In this document: positions 22,446-34,183 of the stretch, in pieces
Position numbering within the stretch: position 1 is the first letter of the stretch
How the letters are laid out: the number at the start of each line of letters is the position of its first letter
Origin: Zizania palustris
Taxonomy: Eukaryota > Streptophyta > Magnoliopsida > Poales > Poaceae
Length of the DNA stretch: 64,000 nt
Assembly: GCA_019279435.1 (NCBI GenBank)
Contig: JAAALK010000285.1
Coordinates: 63,908,865 to 63,972,864, forward strand
Direction of reading: 5' to 3'
The notes under the pieces: model-generated
Databases searched by the model: none
What the model was told of the DNA's origin: nothing
Seen by the model: only the letters and a program-made list of their open reading frames with translations
Translations under genes and position numbers: made by a program

Positions 22446-24482
22446 TGTTGGACCGGAAACGGCGACAAGAGGCGGGGGGGGGGGGGGTGAATGGGAGCTT
22501 TTAAAATTTCAGGCTAAAAACATCCTTTGGTTTTAATTCTGTCTACTGCGGAACAGGCTTCGAACAACAACCTTCGAAGGTCTGGTTCGGAGGTACTTGA
22601 CAACTCCGAACACAAGCTTCGCAAGGAGTAAAAGTCTGAAGCCAAGCAGACTTCGCTCCACCCACAACCCCGAAAACAACTCTGCTAAGTCAGTGCAGGC
22701 TCCGCACACAGGGTGCTTCGAGCAGGCTTCGCACTTCACCCTTCGCAAGAGTGGACTACCCTCCGAGGACTTCGACCTCAAACTTAGCGACAACAACTGG
22801 TGCTGGGCTTCGTTCTGTAAAGGTCTAAACACACACTAACGGACTTCGCTTGGAGTTCATTACGATAAACACACGGGCTTCGTTCAGGGCTTTGCTAGTA
22901 ATCAGCGAGGTCTAGCCTCCTGTTACACAGAGCGAACGCACAGAAACACACACCTCGCACACAACACACTTCGCCAACGCAGGCTTCGATACACTGCCAC
23001 AAGTCACTCAAGGTGACACACAAATGGACGAGGTATGCAGCGAGGTATGAAAACAAGCTCAAGCAAAAAGCACATAGAAGCAGGGCTTCGCCGCTTGAAC
23101 AAGGAACACAAAAATTGAACTCACTGGATGTATTCAAAGTGTGAGGAGGCTAGTACAGGAGCTCAATAGTAAATGCTCAAAGTGTTAAATGTTACCTACC
23201 CAGCCCCCATATTTATAGCCCACAGTTCACCCAAGTGAATTGACTACATTACCCCTAGGGTTTACAAAGGTTTTGTCTCTACAGAACTGAGGGATACAAA
23301 AGGTAGTCTACTTTATTCTGGAGGCTTCTCTGTCAGCTTTGCAGAGGGGACAGCGTCAGCTTTTTGCAGAGCAGACAGTGTCAGCCTTTGTAGTCTTTGA
23401 CCTTCCTGAAGCCCCCCTTCGCACGCGAGGGGTGCGGTAGCTTCGGTGAGAAGCCTTGAGCTTGATGGCCTTTGCTTCACCGAAGTCAGCCTCCGATACA
23501 GTGACGGTTTTGAGCCGAAGCCGTCAAAGCCCTTGGGCCTTCGCACCAACACCTCCGGAGTGGACCACCACGGCTTCGCAGCTACTCCCAGCCCGAACTC
23601 CGTCAGTCCGTGTACCGAAGCCATGCATGGCCGAAGTACCACAAGTCAACTTTGCTCTGGAGCTAGCCTCGCTCCGAAGCCTGCTTCACTCCGAAGCCCC
23701 ACCTTCGGAGTACCACCCTTCGAAGTCCCTCCTTTGTCCAAGGCCTCCGCACAAAGCATTCCATGAGCACTTCGTCGCAGTGTCTCTCCCCGAGCACACT
23801 CCTTGACAAGCCTCACCCGGATCATGCCTTCGATGCACCTTGACTTCTGAGACCTTCGTCGGGTACCTTCGAATGTCTCCCTCAGGAGCACACTTCGAAC
23901 CCCTTGCCTCCGCAGAGAACTTGATCCACCATACTCCGAAGTCACTCCATCCGGAGTACCCTTCGAAGTGCCTCGCCTCCGAGGACTTTGTCTCGGAGTA
24001 CCTTCACCCGGAGCCACGCTCCGCACTTACTACCTTCTCCTGGTGCACCTCGACCCGAGGTCCAACCTGGACCCCTTCGCAGCCACTGTGACGGAGCTCC
24101 CCGCTCCCCTAGCATCAAGCCTCCCTCTTGACCCAGGTTCACCTGCTACGTCCGTCCGTCGCCTCCGAAGTCCCCTGCGCACCACAGACAAACAGACAAG
24201 TGTATCTAGTACTCCGGAGACCTCTTCGGGTTAGCAACCTTCGGCACACACTCCGGTGTACCGCCCAAAGTACCGATACCTTCGGTACGAACCCAGTCAT
24301 CGTGTACCGTCGGACCCCTCCGACATACACACTCCGCTGCAACAGCTGCAGCAATCGAACCACCTCCGAACACCTTCGGAGTTCCAACCTCCGAACCCCC
24401 TGCGGAGGTACCCCTTCGAATCAGAGGTTAAAAGCTTGTCAATCACTCATCAGAAACACCGAAACCAACCCTTGGTTTCTCA
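22446..24482 (-). repeat. 3' LTR of Sirevirus A
   Basis: 2037 bases. Plus-strand ends are TGTTGGACCGG and GGTTTCTCA. The adjacent plus-strand ATCTCCCCCTT (24483 on) is the polypurine tract, which identifies the 3' LTR. TATA box at 23209-23218 (minus) and stem-loop at 23502-23526. It contains a 14-base G run (22474-22487) that is shorter and interrupted in the 5' LTR. Confidence 0.9.
23502..23526 (-). promoter_or_regulatory. LTR stem-loop (A, 3' LTR)
   Basis: TGACGG...CCGTCA, 6-bp perfect stem with partial inner pairing, followed by AAAG. Sits about 290 bases upstream of the TATA box in element sense. Confidence 0.6.
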
Positions 24483-25643
24483 ATCTCCCCCTTGATGAGT
24501 GCATTGACAACCAAATGCAAGTTCAAGAAAAATTAAAAGACTTTCAGCACACAAGTGACCATAAAAACTCAGAAACGAGCCAAAACATGTCACTTGATAA
24601 AAGAATTTTCCTCCCCCTTTTCAAAAGAGTAAAAGCCCCTTCGGCAAATCTCCCCTTTTTCAAGATAAAAATTCCCTTTGTGAAAATTATACCTTTTTGC
24701 AACAGAGAACCCAAATTTCTCCCCCTTTACGGCAGAGAACGTAGCAATTTCTCCCCCTTTGGCAATGCAAGCATCAAGGAGCATTTACAAGATGCATAGC
24801 TTGGAAATGAGCAGAATTGCAAAGACATATGAAGCAAAAATATGCCAACAGTAATACCAATGGTCATGGGCTCAGCTCAATTTAACATTCTCTAAAAACA
24901 TGATGTCAGCATGTGATTTTGTCATTTTGAAATAAAAGCATCACCACTTAATCACGATAACTAGACAAGTAAAAGCAAGGACTGCGCAAAGCTAGTAAAT
25001 TTCTACTCTAGGCCGACAAGTCCAGTTCAAATGGAGCTATGAAAGCAAACTTGATGATCAAGGAATTTTGTTGTTCTTTTCTTAATGCCAGGGGTTATTT
25101 GTATGTCCACCTTATACTGTCTAATCAGGCCAAGCCTAGGCATAAAAGCCATCAAAAGCTTAAAGCAATGATTTTGGCATACACTACACTATTCCAGTTC
25201 AGACCGATGTGCAATGGTAAGCAGTCTAGAATAGGGTAGTGCGACAAACAAACCCACCTGGATCTTTTACTTTGAAGCATGCAAATCATGGAGTTTTTTA
25301 TTTTAATTAAGTGAACCAATTTTTAGCACTTGATGAATATCCATGAGTAAGTAGAACAATTTTTCAAGTTGCAATTTTTAGCATCCAAAGAAAAGTGTCT
25401 CGCTATCAAGTAGATAAAAAATAGCTAAAGCAATCCTGCCTATACATGCTAGATACAAGATTGAGCATTGAGCATGATTTGAGTTTGGAAAGAAAACATC
25501 ATGCACATTAGTGTTTCAGATAAATTAAAAAGAGCTGAGCTGTCATGATTTCATGAATTAAAGTGAGGCATATAAGTGCAACAGATGTAAATGCAATTCC
25601 ACACATGATGAGCACATGCACGACAATTAAAGCCTGCTCCCCC
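24483..25643 (-). other. Sirevirus A 3' non-coding region with repeated polypurine tracts
   Basis: About 1.16 kb without a gene between the pol stop and the 3' LTR. In element sense it carries several AAGGGGGAGA-like tracts (plus-strand CTCCCCCTT near 24484, 24610, 24650, 24720 and 24750). Multiple polypurine tracts upstream of the 3' LTR are, to my knowledge, a feature of Sireviruses. Sequence from 24850 on is AT-rich and matches element G at 60100-60949. Confidence 0.7.
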
Positions 25644-26419
25644 TCACAAAATGTCGTAAGGGTGACAAATACCAAGTTCCCCACGCAAGTAGGCAAATCG
25701 AGAAGCATCGAGGGGTTTTGTGAAAATATCGGCTAGCTGGTGTTGGGTATCAACATATTGAAGTTCAATATCACCCTTCGCATTGTGATCTCTGAGAAAA
25801 TGATATCGCACATCAATGTGTTTGGTTCTGGAGTGCTGAACCGGGTTGTTTGCAATACAGATAGCACTATTGTTATCACAGAAAAGTGGAACACTCTTAT
25901 AATCTAACCCGAAATCCCGCAAAGTGGAAGCCATCCACAAAATCTGAGAGCAACAGCTAGCTGCAGCAACATATTCGGCCTCAGCCGTCGATTGTGCAAC
26001 ACTAGACTGTTTGCGGGAAGACCAGCAAACCAGTGATGTACCCAGAAAATGACAAGTACCAGAGGTACTCTTCCTATCAATCCAACACCCAGCAAAATCC
26101 GCATCGGAATAACCTTGAAGACATAAAGATGAAGACACTGAATACCATATGCCAAATTCGAGGGTATGTTTGAGATACCTGAGTATGCGTTTTACCGCTT
26201 GGCGGTGCGAAGCTCGTGGTGAAGCCTGAAAACGAGAGCACAGACACACTGCGAAGTGTATGTCTGGCCTCGTAGCAGTCAAGTAAAGGAGGGAGCCGAT
26301 CATGCTTCGGAACTCCTTCTGATCTGTAGCTTCTCCATCTTCGTCAGGATCCAATGCTACAGATGTAGCCATTGGAGTGGCGAGGGGCTTCGCATCTGCC
26401 ATGTCAAACTTCTTGAGCA
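25644..26419 (-). pseudogene. Sirevirus A RT end and RNase H
   Basis: An open C-terminal pol segment of about 258 codons: MIGSLLYLTATRPDIHFAV, then RNase H with SDADFAGC, EAEYVA and CDNNSA carrying the acidic catalytic residues, and TKHIDVRYHFLRD and LADIFTKPL near the end. It degrades the RNA strand during reverse transcription. It is intact as far as it goes and ends with a stop at 25644. The upstream RT is cut off at 26419 by the insertion beginning TGTAACATCC. Confidence 0.85.
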
Positions 26420-29400
26420 GTGTAACATCCTAATTTTTAGGCTGTTCTAAAACTTTTAATTTTGATAAAATGCTAATTATGAAATTTTGGTTTCTTGTCG
26501 ATTTATGGTTGTTGGTGCCAAAATAAATCCAAAGGAAATCTCAATCGAGTTCCAAACCAAAAATATTATTCACCTACTTCCGAATTCTCCTTTGACTATA
26601 CCAAACTATGCCAAACCACTCATCAAATCCGAAAATCACTATTTATCATCCGATCATTTCATTTTGAAATAATAAAACTTCCTCCAATCCAATTATCCGA
26701 CACCATCATTGATTCTAAATATTTCATCCCTAACAAATTCTATCTCTAGTCTAAAAATACTACTTTTAAAATCGACAAATAATTCACATGCTTCATTTTT
26801 AAAACCAACCTCCAAATCAAGTTATAGGTCAATTCAAGAAACATTCATTTCGTTTAGGCTGAAATTATTCTTTATAGACTGAAAATACTATTTTTCAGAA
26901 TATAATCCTCTATTCAATACCTAAAAATACTATTCATCGTCCAAGACGGATAATTTTCCAAACTAAATAAATTTCTACCTAATCCCATTATCTAATCCAA
27001 ACCTTTATTTCTCAGTAGTCTGACTCCGATGATCAATTCCATCACAACCAGTTCAAGCTACTTTTGATACCAAACAGTATACGTATAGTAGTGCATACAA
27101 GCATACATCGAATGCCGATGGATGCAATTTTCTATCCAAGATGAATCAATTTGTACACAGGAATTAACATTTCGTGATTCAATTCTTCTATTCAAGTAAA
27201 AAATAGAAATCTTGTTCATAGGCATTTCTCTAGCGCCATGTCCTTGGTTTCGGACCTATGCGCAGGCTGCGCGCCAACGTCGGCCGCACGCCGGGCGCTG
27301 GCTGTGCAGGCCGCGCGCCCGCGCTGTATGCCGGCCGCATGCCAAGCTGGCTGCGCCAGCCGTGTGCCTGTGCGCTCGCGCCGCGGCCGTACTCGCGCCC
27401 TCGCTCCGCTCCCGCGCCACTTCGTCCGCTTCGCGCCCGTACGCCATCCACGTCGCCACACGCACGCACACGCGCTGACCTTGCGCTTGGGTCCACTCAC
27501 TCCTGTACGCCGTACGCGCTAGCACGCCGCCGCCCATCCTCGCTCACGCCACCGTACACCGGAGCACCGCACGGACCAACGGGTATTTCCCCTCCACCAC
27601 CGGTCCATCGCCGTTTTGGCACCCGCACCATACCGTTGACATTTCTCCCTGTGCTGTCGCCTCCAACAACTCTCACCCATGCCCGTCGTGCTCCGTTCTG
27701 TCACCGTCGAGCCGCACGTCGCCGCCCATACCGACGCGCGTATAAAATGGCCCTGAGCTTCCATGGTTGCACCCACACCCACCTCAGTCACTCCCCATCA
27801 TCCCCGAAATCTCGCCAGAGCGCCTGGATCACTGGTTCGCCGGATTTCCGCCGGACCGGACTGCCGTCGCCCTCGGTAAGTCAAAAATTCCCATTGCCCT
27901 TTTATCCATTCTCTAGAAAACCAACCAGAACATCATCAGTGACCCTCATTCAACCCATTTTCGCAGTCGCCATCATCTGATTTGCCCCTCACCGAAAACC
28001 CCCAAATCCTCACCGACGACACTAACCCCAACCGAGTTAACAAAATACCTCAATTCCTTCACACCAGAGCATCCCTGTAGTTAGTATACCATGTTCCGTA
28101 GCTTAGTTAAATCTTTAGGCCGCCGTAGCTCACTGGCGATGAGCCCTCCTATTTTGGCATTCGGGTCATCGTCGCCAGGGCACTACAGGCCACCATAACT
28201 CAATCAGAGTGCACCATCAGCTCCTAAATACCCTAATGATGGTGAAAATGAACCCCAATGACCCATCAGATCTCCGCCTTCGCCATTAAAAATCCCAAAC
28301 CGAACCTATTGTTTGCCAGTCTAAAACCTAAACCGTAGCTCTAATGCCCAATCCAACCGTTGGATATGTTCATCTAGCTGTACTCTAGCTACTGTTAAAA
28401 TTTAGTAGCAATCAGAGTTAAAATAGAGAAGTTATGCCTTGGAGAAATTTCAGCCATTGGAGCCCTTCTTCAACCTCCAGCCACCTCTTCCTTCTCTGTT
28501 TTCTATCATTGACAGCAGGGCCCCACGCGCCAGAAATTTTTTTTTTGTAGTCCAGGTGCACGCCAACTGCTGCTGGGCCCCGCGCGTGCTGCTGCTCACT
28601 GCGTCAGCCGTGCACTCCCATGCCACGTCGGGCCCGCTTGGCAGTCACTGCGGGGGAACACAGATGCGCCCCGCGCATGCACCCTACACACACAGTGCGA
28701 TTGGCCAAATGGGCCGGTTCGGCCAGCCCAAAAGAAACAGTGCCCTATTTCCAATTTCTGAATTTATTTCCTTGCAGGCCCACATGAACAGTGCAAGTCC
28801 ACCTTTTCAGAAAATAGAAAATATTCCAAAAATCTTAGAAAATTCATCTTAACTACGATCAACTCCGTTCAAGTTCCTAAAAATTTATATAATTCCAAAC
28901 TTTATTTTGGCACCACTAAAAAAATAATAATATTAGAATATTTCTTGTATGTTTATTTATTTTTATTGTTTCTTATGAACTCCCTGCTTCGGAAGACGAG
29001 TCAAGACGTTAACTTGAAGTCCTTCGTTTTGACCGTGAGTACTTAATGAACTAAGGCAAGTCTTCCTTCGATCATGTTTGATCCCAATCTATTAAATTTA
29101 ACTTTATATAAATGCATGTTTAGGACACACATATACATGGGAGATTAACGACGATCGCCTGAGCGATTAAGTCGGCTAAAACCTAACATTGTCGCACTTA
29201 GCCTTCCCTTAATTATTGATTACCTGAAATCCTTGTTAAGCCTTTGAGACTGCTATAACCCCATCCTAGTATATCGATGGGCGTTAGAGCAGTCAACACT
29301 TGTTTTATTTCTCGCACAAATATTGCATATACAAAATGAATGATGCGTGTGGGTGAAAAATGGGAGATTGGAAATGATTTCATTTTTGTCTAAATGTTAA

Positions 29401-30073
29401 ATTGGGATGGGATGAAAAAGAGAAAGTGGAGAATGTTTGTAAATTGTTAGGTATCGTCGTTGCCGTAGAGGCCCGACTTTGTTTAGCGCATAAGGACCGA
29501 ATCATTGGGAAAAACGTCAGGCACACAAGTCGTGCGACCTTACGGGCATTATGGGGTGTCCCTAGTTGAGTACCTAGTGGGTTTAGGATCGCCCGATTGC
29601 CAGTAGATGTGAAATGCCCGGGGTGACTCTGTGGTTAGTTAATGGGCTCAAGGAGCCGTATGAGATTGTGATGGTTATGAAGAAATGTGTAGGGAGAGGT
29701 GAAAGGGGATTTGAGCACCCTTGGTATTTCAGAGGAGAAGGGGGCCAAGGGCCAATGGATCCTTGGTTGGACCCGTCTATGTGGCAATGAGTTATCCTAG
29801 GTCGGCTAGAGAAATGCCTTGTAGCGAACCTCCTTTTCTTGGCCGGATAAGGAGTAAGATCGCGACGTAAGGGTAAAGTGTACACCTTCTGCAGAAGAAT
29901 GAACTGTTCGAACAGCCGTGCCCACGGTCATGGGTGTGTGCCCTGATAGTTGCCCTAGCGTAGTCTTGGGATGATTTGGTTCAATCAAATTAATTTGTGA
30001 GAAGGGACGTTACCAGAGTGCACCCTCGGGGTGTACGGCCAACCTTTGTGGTCGGCAACGAGCTTGTGTAGCT
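26420..30073 (+). mobile_element. Gypsy-type long-terminal-repeat sequence, incomplete
   Basis: Begins TGTAACATCCTAATTTTT exactly where element A is broken. This start is typical of long plant gypsy LTRs. Layout is AT-rich (26420-27200), strongly GC-rich (27230-27720), a TATA-like TATAAAATGG at 27743-27752, then mixed sequence with no retrotransposon ORF. GC-rich ORFs at 27212-27980 are compositional. From about 28980 the sequence may be untranslated or internal region of the same element. The right end disappears into the gap, so neither the second LTR nor coding parts are seen. Family assignment is tentative. Confidence 0.55.
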
Positions 30074-30173
30074 NNNNNNNNNNNNNNNNNNNNNNNNNNN
30101 NNNNNNNNNNNNNNNNNNNNNNNNNNNNNNNNNNNNNNNNNNNNNNNNNNNNNNNNNNNNNNNNNNNNNNNNN
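30074..30173. other. Assembly gap (100 N)
   Basis: Exactly 100 undetermined bases, a usual placeholder for a gap of unknown size. Element A, Sirevirus B, the second Tat element and the gypsy-type sequence all lose their missing parts at or around this point. Confidence 0.99.
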
Positions 30174-32270
30174 GCACCAAATGCGGAGTTTGGCTGCAAG
30201 TGCTTTGTGCTCAAGAAGGGAGGGCATTTGGACAAGTTTGAGTCTCGTTGCTGGGATGGTATTTTCTTGGTTATGCATTGCATTCTCGAGGCTTCCGTGT
30301 TTGGAACCTCGAATCCCAGCTGCTTGTCGAGACGTGTGAGGTTTCTTTTGATGAGTCCTTGCCTTCTTTGACTCCTTCTTTTGAGCTTTCTGGTGATGAT
30401 GAGCTCGGAGAGTCCATTTTCGAGGAAGATGAGGATACTCCAGCTGCTGTTGAGGGCGGGCCTTCTGCATCCCCCGCAGAGCCCACACCCTCTGTGACTT
30501 CGACTGATGATGAAGGCGGACCTCTGATCACTTCTTCCACTTCGATCGAGCCCCTTCAGTCGAGTCCAGAGGTGCCAGCTGCTGACTCCGGTGAGGTGAC
30601 TTCAGATCACCAGGGAACCCGAGCAGTTCAGCGTGATCACCCCTCAGAGCTCATCATTGGTGATCTGACTGAGAGGACTTTACGTTCTTCTGCCTCTCTC
30701 GCTGTGTTTGCTGAATCTGCTTTTGTTGCATCTTTTGAGCCTAGAGACGTCTCTCATGCTCTTTCTGATTCAAATTGGATTAATGCTATGCAAGAAGAGC
30801 TTGAGAATTTTGTCCGCAATCGGGTTTGGACATTAGTTGAGCCGCCATCAGAATGCAACCCCATAGGCACCAAGTGGGTGTTCAAGAACAAACAAGGTGA
30901 AGATGGGGTTGTGGTGCGCAACAAGGCTCGACTAGTTGCCCAGGGTTATTGCCAGAAGGAAGGTATTGACTTTGAAGAAACCTTCGCTCCTGTTGCCCGT
31001 CTTGAGTCCATTCGCATTCTTTTAGCATTTGCCGCTTCAAAGGGTTTTAAGCTTTTTCAAATGGACGTTAAGAGTGCTTTTCTGAACGGATACATAGAAG
31101 AGGAGGTTTATGTTAGGCAACCCCTCGGTTTTGAGAACCCTAAGTTTCCTCGACATGTTTTTAAATTGCACAAAGCTTTATACGGGTTGAAACAAGCCCC
31201 CAGGGCTTGGTATGACCGGTTAAAGCAGTTTTTGTTGGGGAAGGGTTTTGTGATGGGTTCTGTGGACAAAACTCTTTTCTTGCTCAGAGATGCTTCAGAT
31301 TTCTTAGTTGCTCAGATTTATGTGGACGATATTATCTTTGGCGGTACTACTGATTCTCTTGTGTCCAAGTTTTCTGAGCAGATGCACAGTGAGTTCGAGA
31401 TGAGCCTCATGGGTGAGCTCAAGTACTTTCTAGGGCTCCAGATCAAGCAGACCAAGGACGGCACCTTCATCCACCAAGGTAAGTATACTCGTGACATGCT
31501 TAAAAAATTTGACTTTGGTGGTGAATTGAAGCCGCAGATGACCCCGATGGGTACCTCTGGAGGTTTGGACAAGGACGAAAGCGGTGTCAAGGTCAATGAG
31601 AGAGAATTTCGAGGGATGATCGGTTCGCTGCTGTACTTAACAGCAACAAGACCAGACATACAGTTCGCCGTGGGACTTTGCGCGCGTTTTCAGTCTTCAC
31701 CACGCGCGTCTCACCTGGCAGGCTGTCAAGCGCATTTTCAGGTATCTCACCTATGCGCCTGATCTTGGTCTTTATTATTCAGCATCATCATCACTTGATT
31801 TATATGGCTTTTCGGACGCCGACTTTGGCGGGTGCCGGTTGGATCGCAAGTCGACTTCCGGTACTTGCCAGTTTCTTGGTTCTTCCCTTGTATCTTGGTC
31901 TTCTCGAAAGCAATCTGGAGTTGCTCTTTCGACCACAGAGGCTGAGTACGTAGCTGCTGCCAACTGCTGCTCACAGATGGTTTGGATGATTTCTACTCTA
32001 CGAGACTTTGGGTTGCTCTTTCCTACCAGGGTTCCATTGTTTTGCGACAGCACGAGTGCTATTAGTGTAGGGAAAAACCTATGTCTCCATTCAAAAACCA
32101 AACATATTGATGTGCGCTTTCACTTCTTGCGGGATCAATATGAGAAAGGTGTCATTGACCTTATTCATGTTGATACTCATCATCAGTTGGCTGACATTTT
32201 CACCAAACCCCTAGATCAGTCTACCTTTGAGCGTTTAAGATGGGATTTGGGTGTTGTGTATCCTTTCTAG
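30174..32270 (+). pseudogene. Sirevirus B pol: integrase end, RT and RNase H
   Basis: The first codons read FGCKCFVLKKGGHLDKFES (integrase C-terminal region). A one-base loss near 30262-30268 shifts frame. The long frame that follows has an acidic linker, then RT with TKWVFKNKQGEDG, ETFAPVARLESIR, QMDVKSAFLNG, YGLKQAPRAWYDRL and the catalytic YVDD near 31320. A one-base insertion at about 31714 shifts frame again into RNase H (SDADFGGC, EAEYVAAANCC, CDSTSAISV), ending at 32270. The catalytic residues are present but the polyprotein is broken twice. Confidence 0.88.
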
Positions 32271-33608
32271 GATATTTTGCGTCAGTTTTTCCTTCTTCTT
32301 TACTCTTTTCTTGAGTCTTTTTGTGTGTGCTCATATCATACATATTCACATATCACACTTTTGAGCCTGCTTCTGTTATATGATTAAACTGCTTTACTTA
32401 TTCTAGCTGGTACATGCTTTTGATTACTCGTCGATGATCATGCTTTGTTTCAGTTCATTTGATATGTCTGATATCTGTCATATGCATGGCTTTTACGCTT
32501 TCAACTTGAAAAATGATCACCATTGCTTCTGGTAACTAGCATGTGTAGGCTGAGTGCTTTTGCTATCTATTACATGCCTTGTAGCTAGTTCATCACATAG
32601 ATGCAGATATGCAACTTGGACATCTTTATGCTTTAACATGGAAAATATGCTATACAAATGATAAAAAAATCAAAAAATGAATGAAAATTCCATGCCTTTT
32701 TATGCTTGAGTTGAAAAGATCCAAGTGGGTTTGCTTTGTCGCATTGCATTGTTCTGGACTGCTTACCATAGCACTTTGGTATGAACTAGGACAGTGTAGT
32801 GTATGCCAAGACCAATGTCTTAAGCTTCCGATGGTCCAGTTTTGGCCTAGGCTTGACTTGGTCGGTTAGCATAAGGTTTGACATGCAAATAACCCTTGGC
32901 ACAAATGAAAAAGGAAAAATGAAAAAGCCTGAACATTTAACAAGATAACCAGTTTGCTGAAGCACTTTGTTTTGAACAATGTTTATCTTGGTAGACATCA
33001 GTTAGCTTCTGCATCTCATGCTTTACCTTGCTTTTTACTAGACAATGTGGTGATGCTTTTATTTGCAAAAACTGAAAAATGCGTGCTAAATGACTTTCTT
33101 TAGATATCATCCCTTGCACTGATCATGCCATGTGTCTTAGACAGTATCTCTTTTGCTATACCTGTTAGATACTGTATTTGCAGTCAATCATATCTGAGGA
33201 GCTTGCTCTCTACACTCTACCTGCACCCCAGTTGCATTCACTGCATATTTTGAGGGGGAGTTGCTTTTCAGGGGGAGTCTGTGTCTCTTTTGAGTGCTTG
33301 ATGAGTTTACTTGTCAACAAGGGGGAGAAAATTTGGGATCAGAGTTTAAGGGGGAGTTAGTTCTTACTCTGTCGATATCCTTGTTGTTCTGAAATCACAC
33401 TCATTTTGAGCTTTTACGTTTTGGTTAACCATAATGACCGTTTCTTGCTTTTGGTTGGCTTTTGGTCATTAGGGTTAAACTCTTACCTCATTTCTTCTTC
33501 TTCTTTGTTTCCTTGTGTTTTTTTGTTTTCGTGTTTCCACATTTGTTCGCAGGTGCTGAAGAGCTGTGAATTGAGGAGTGTTGACAATGCACTCATCAAG
33601 GGGGAGAT
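32271..33608 (+). other. Sirevirus B 3' non-coding region with repeated polypurine tracts
   Basis: No gene. Four or five GGGGGAG tracts (near 33254, 33270, 33321, 33350 and 33598) precede the LTR. The last one, AAGGGGGAGAT, abuts it and is the functional polypurine tract by position. The rest is T-rich and resembles the reverse complement of the A and G 3' regions. Confidence 0.7.
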
Positions 33609-33726
33609 TGAGGAGCCATGCTGAATAGCGTGGGCCTCATGGCTCTTGAAGTGATGAGTCATTGTCAACGATAGTCAAAGAGGACTGAAGAAGAGAGGAG
33701 ATCTGCTGTTTTATGGGCCGCGTGTG

Positions 33727-33923
33727 ACTCAGGTACACGGGCAGCGAGCGACTGTCGGGCAGAGGAGGCTGCGAAGTCGGGCTGGCCCAATCCGGGTGCA
33801 TGGGCCAGAAGCAGTAGAAGACCCACTGGGCTGTTGACCAGGATTGACTCAGGTACACGGGCGGTGAGTGATTGCCGGGCTGAGAGAGCTGCGGAATCGG
33901 GCCGGCCCAATCCGGGTACCTGG
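33727..33923 (+). repeat. Tandem duplication in B LTR U3
   Basis: Two imperfect copies, each starting GACTCAGGTACACGGGC and ending near GGCCCAATCCGGGT, spaced about 119 bases apart (33727 and 33846). The C LTR has the same two-copy arrangement on the other strand (about 45350-45550), so the duplication predates the split of the two copies. Confidence 0.7.
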
Positions 33924-33944
33924 TGCAAAGTCGGTGGAGGCTTT

Positions 33945-33967
33945 GTCAGTTTCGGCGCAAAACTGAC
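33945..33967 (+). promoter_or_regulatory. LTR stem-loop (B)
   Basis: GTCAGTTT, a 7-base loop, AAACTGAC: an 8-bp perfect stem preceded by CTTT. The stem differs from the D and C versions by a paired G-C to A-T change. Confidence 0.65.
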
Positions 33968-34005
33968 GACCGTCGATCTTGTATCCGACTGTCCAGAAGA
34001 GAAGC

Positions 34006-34018
34006 CGTAGTCGCTACG
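34006..34018 (+). promoter_or_regulatory. Palindrome shared by B and F LTRs
   Basis: CGTAGTCGCTACG, 5-bp arms around TCG, followed by AAA. The same 13 bases occur in the F LTR at 53987-53999, at a similar distance from stem-loop and TATA box. Confidence 0.55.
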
Positions 34019-34173
34019 AAAACTTAGCTTCCGGATAAGTCATCTGTAACTCTAGGCCCACAGTCAGTCTGTCGTGTCTGTAAAAATACCTAAGGGCAGT
34101 AGAGTCTTTTCCTTTATTTTTGAGTCTGTAAAAACCCTAAGGGGCAGGTAGAATATTCCTAGTGTTGGGCTGC

Positions 34174-34183
34174 CTATAAATAG
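34174..34183 (+). promoter_or_regulatory. TATA box of Sirevirus B LTR
   Basis: CTATAAATAG, 207 bases after the stem-loop. Expected core promoter of the element. Confidence 0.65.

Noticed and set aside
24590..24760. CRISPR-like regularly spaced repeats (CTCCCCCTTT)
   Set aside because: Spacing is irregular, the word is short, and its position before the 3' LTR identifies polypurine tracts.
23446..24799. Several ORFs of 100 to 220 codons in the A LTR, repeated at 42862-43960 and 58762-59780
   Set aside because: The same ORFs recur in every LTR of the family because the LTR is rich in CTTCG/CTCCG words. Frames are not conserved between copies and the LTR explains them.
27212..27980. Long overlapping ORFs of up to 240 codons on both strands in GC-rich DNA
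   Set aside because: Proline/arginine/alanine-rich in every frame, no domain, and located in the GC-rich part of a gypsy-type LTR. High GC alone explains the open frames.
29985..30488. ORFs reading across the N run on both strands
   Set aside because: They are open only because N codons cannot be stops. The flanks belong to different elements.
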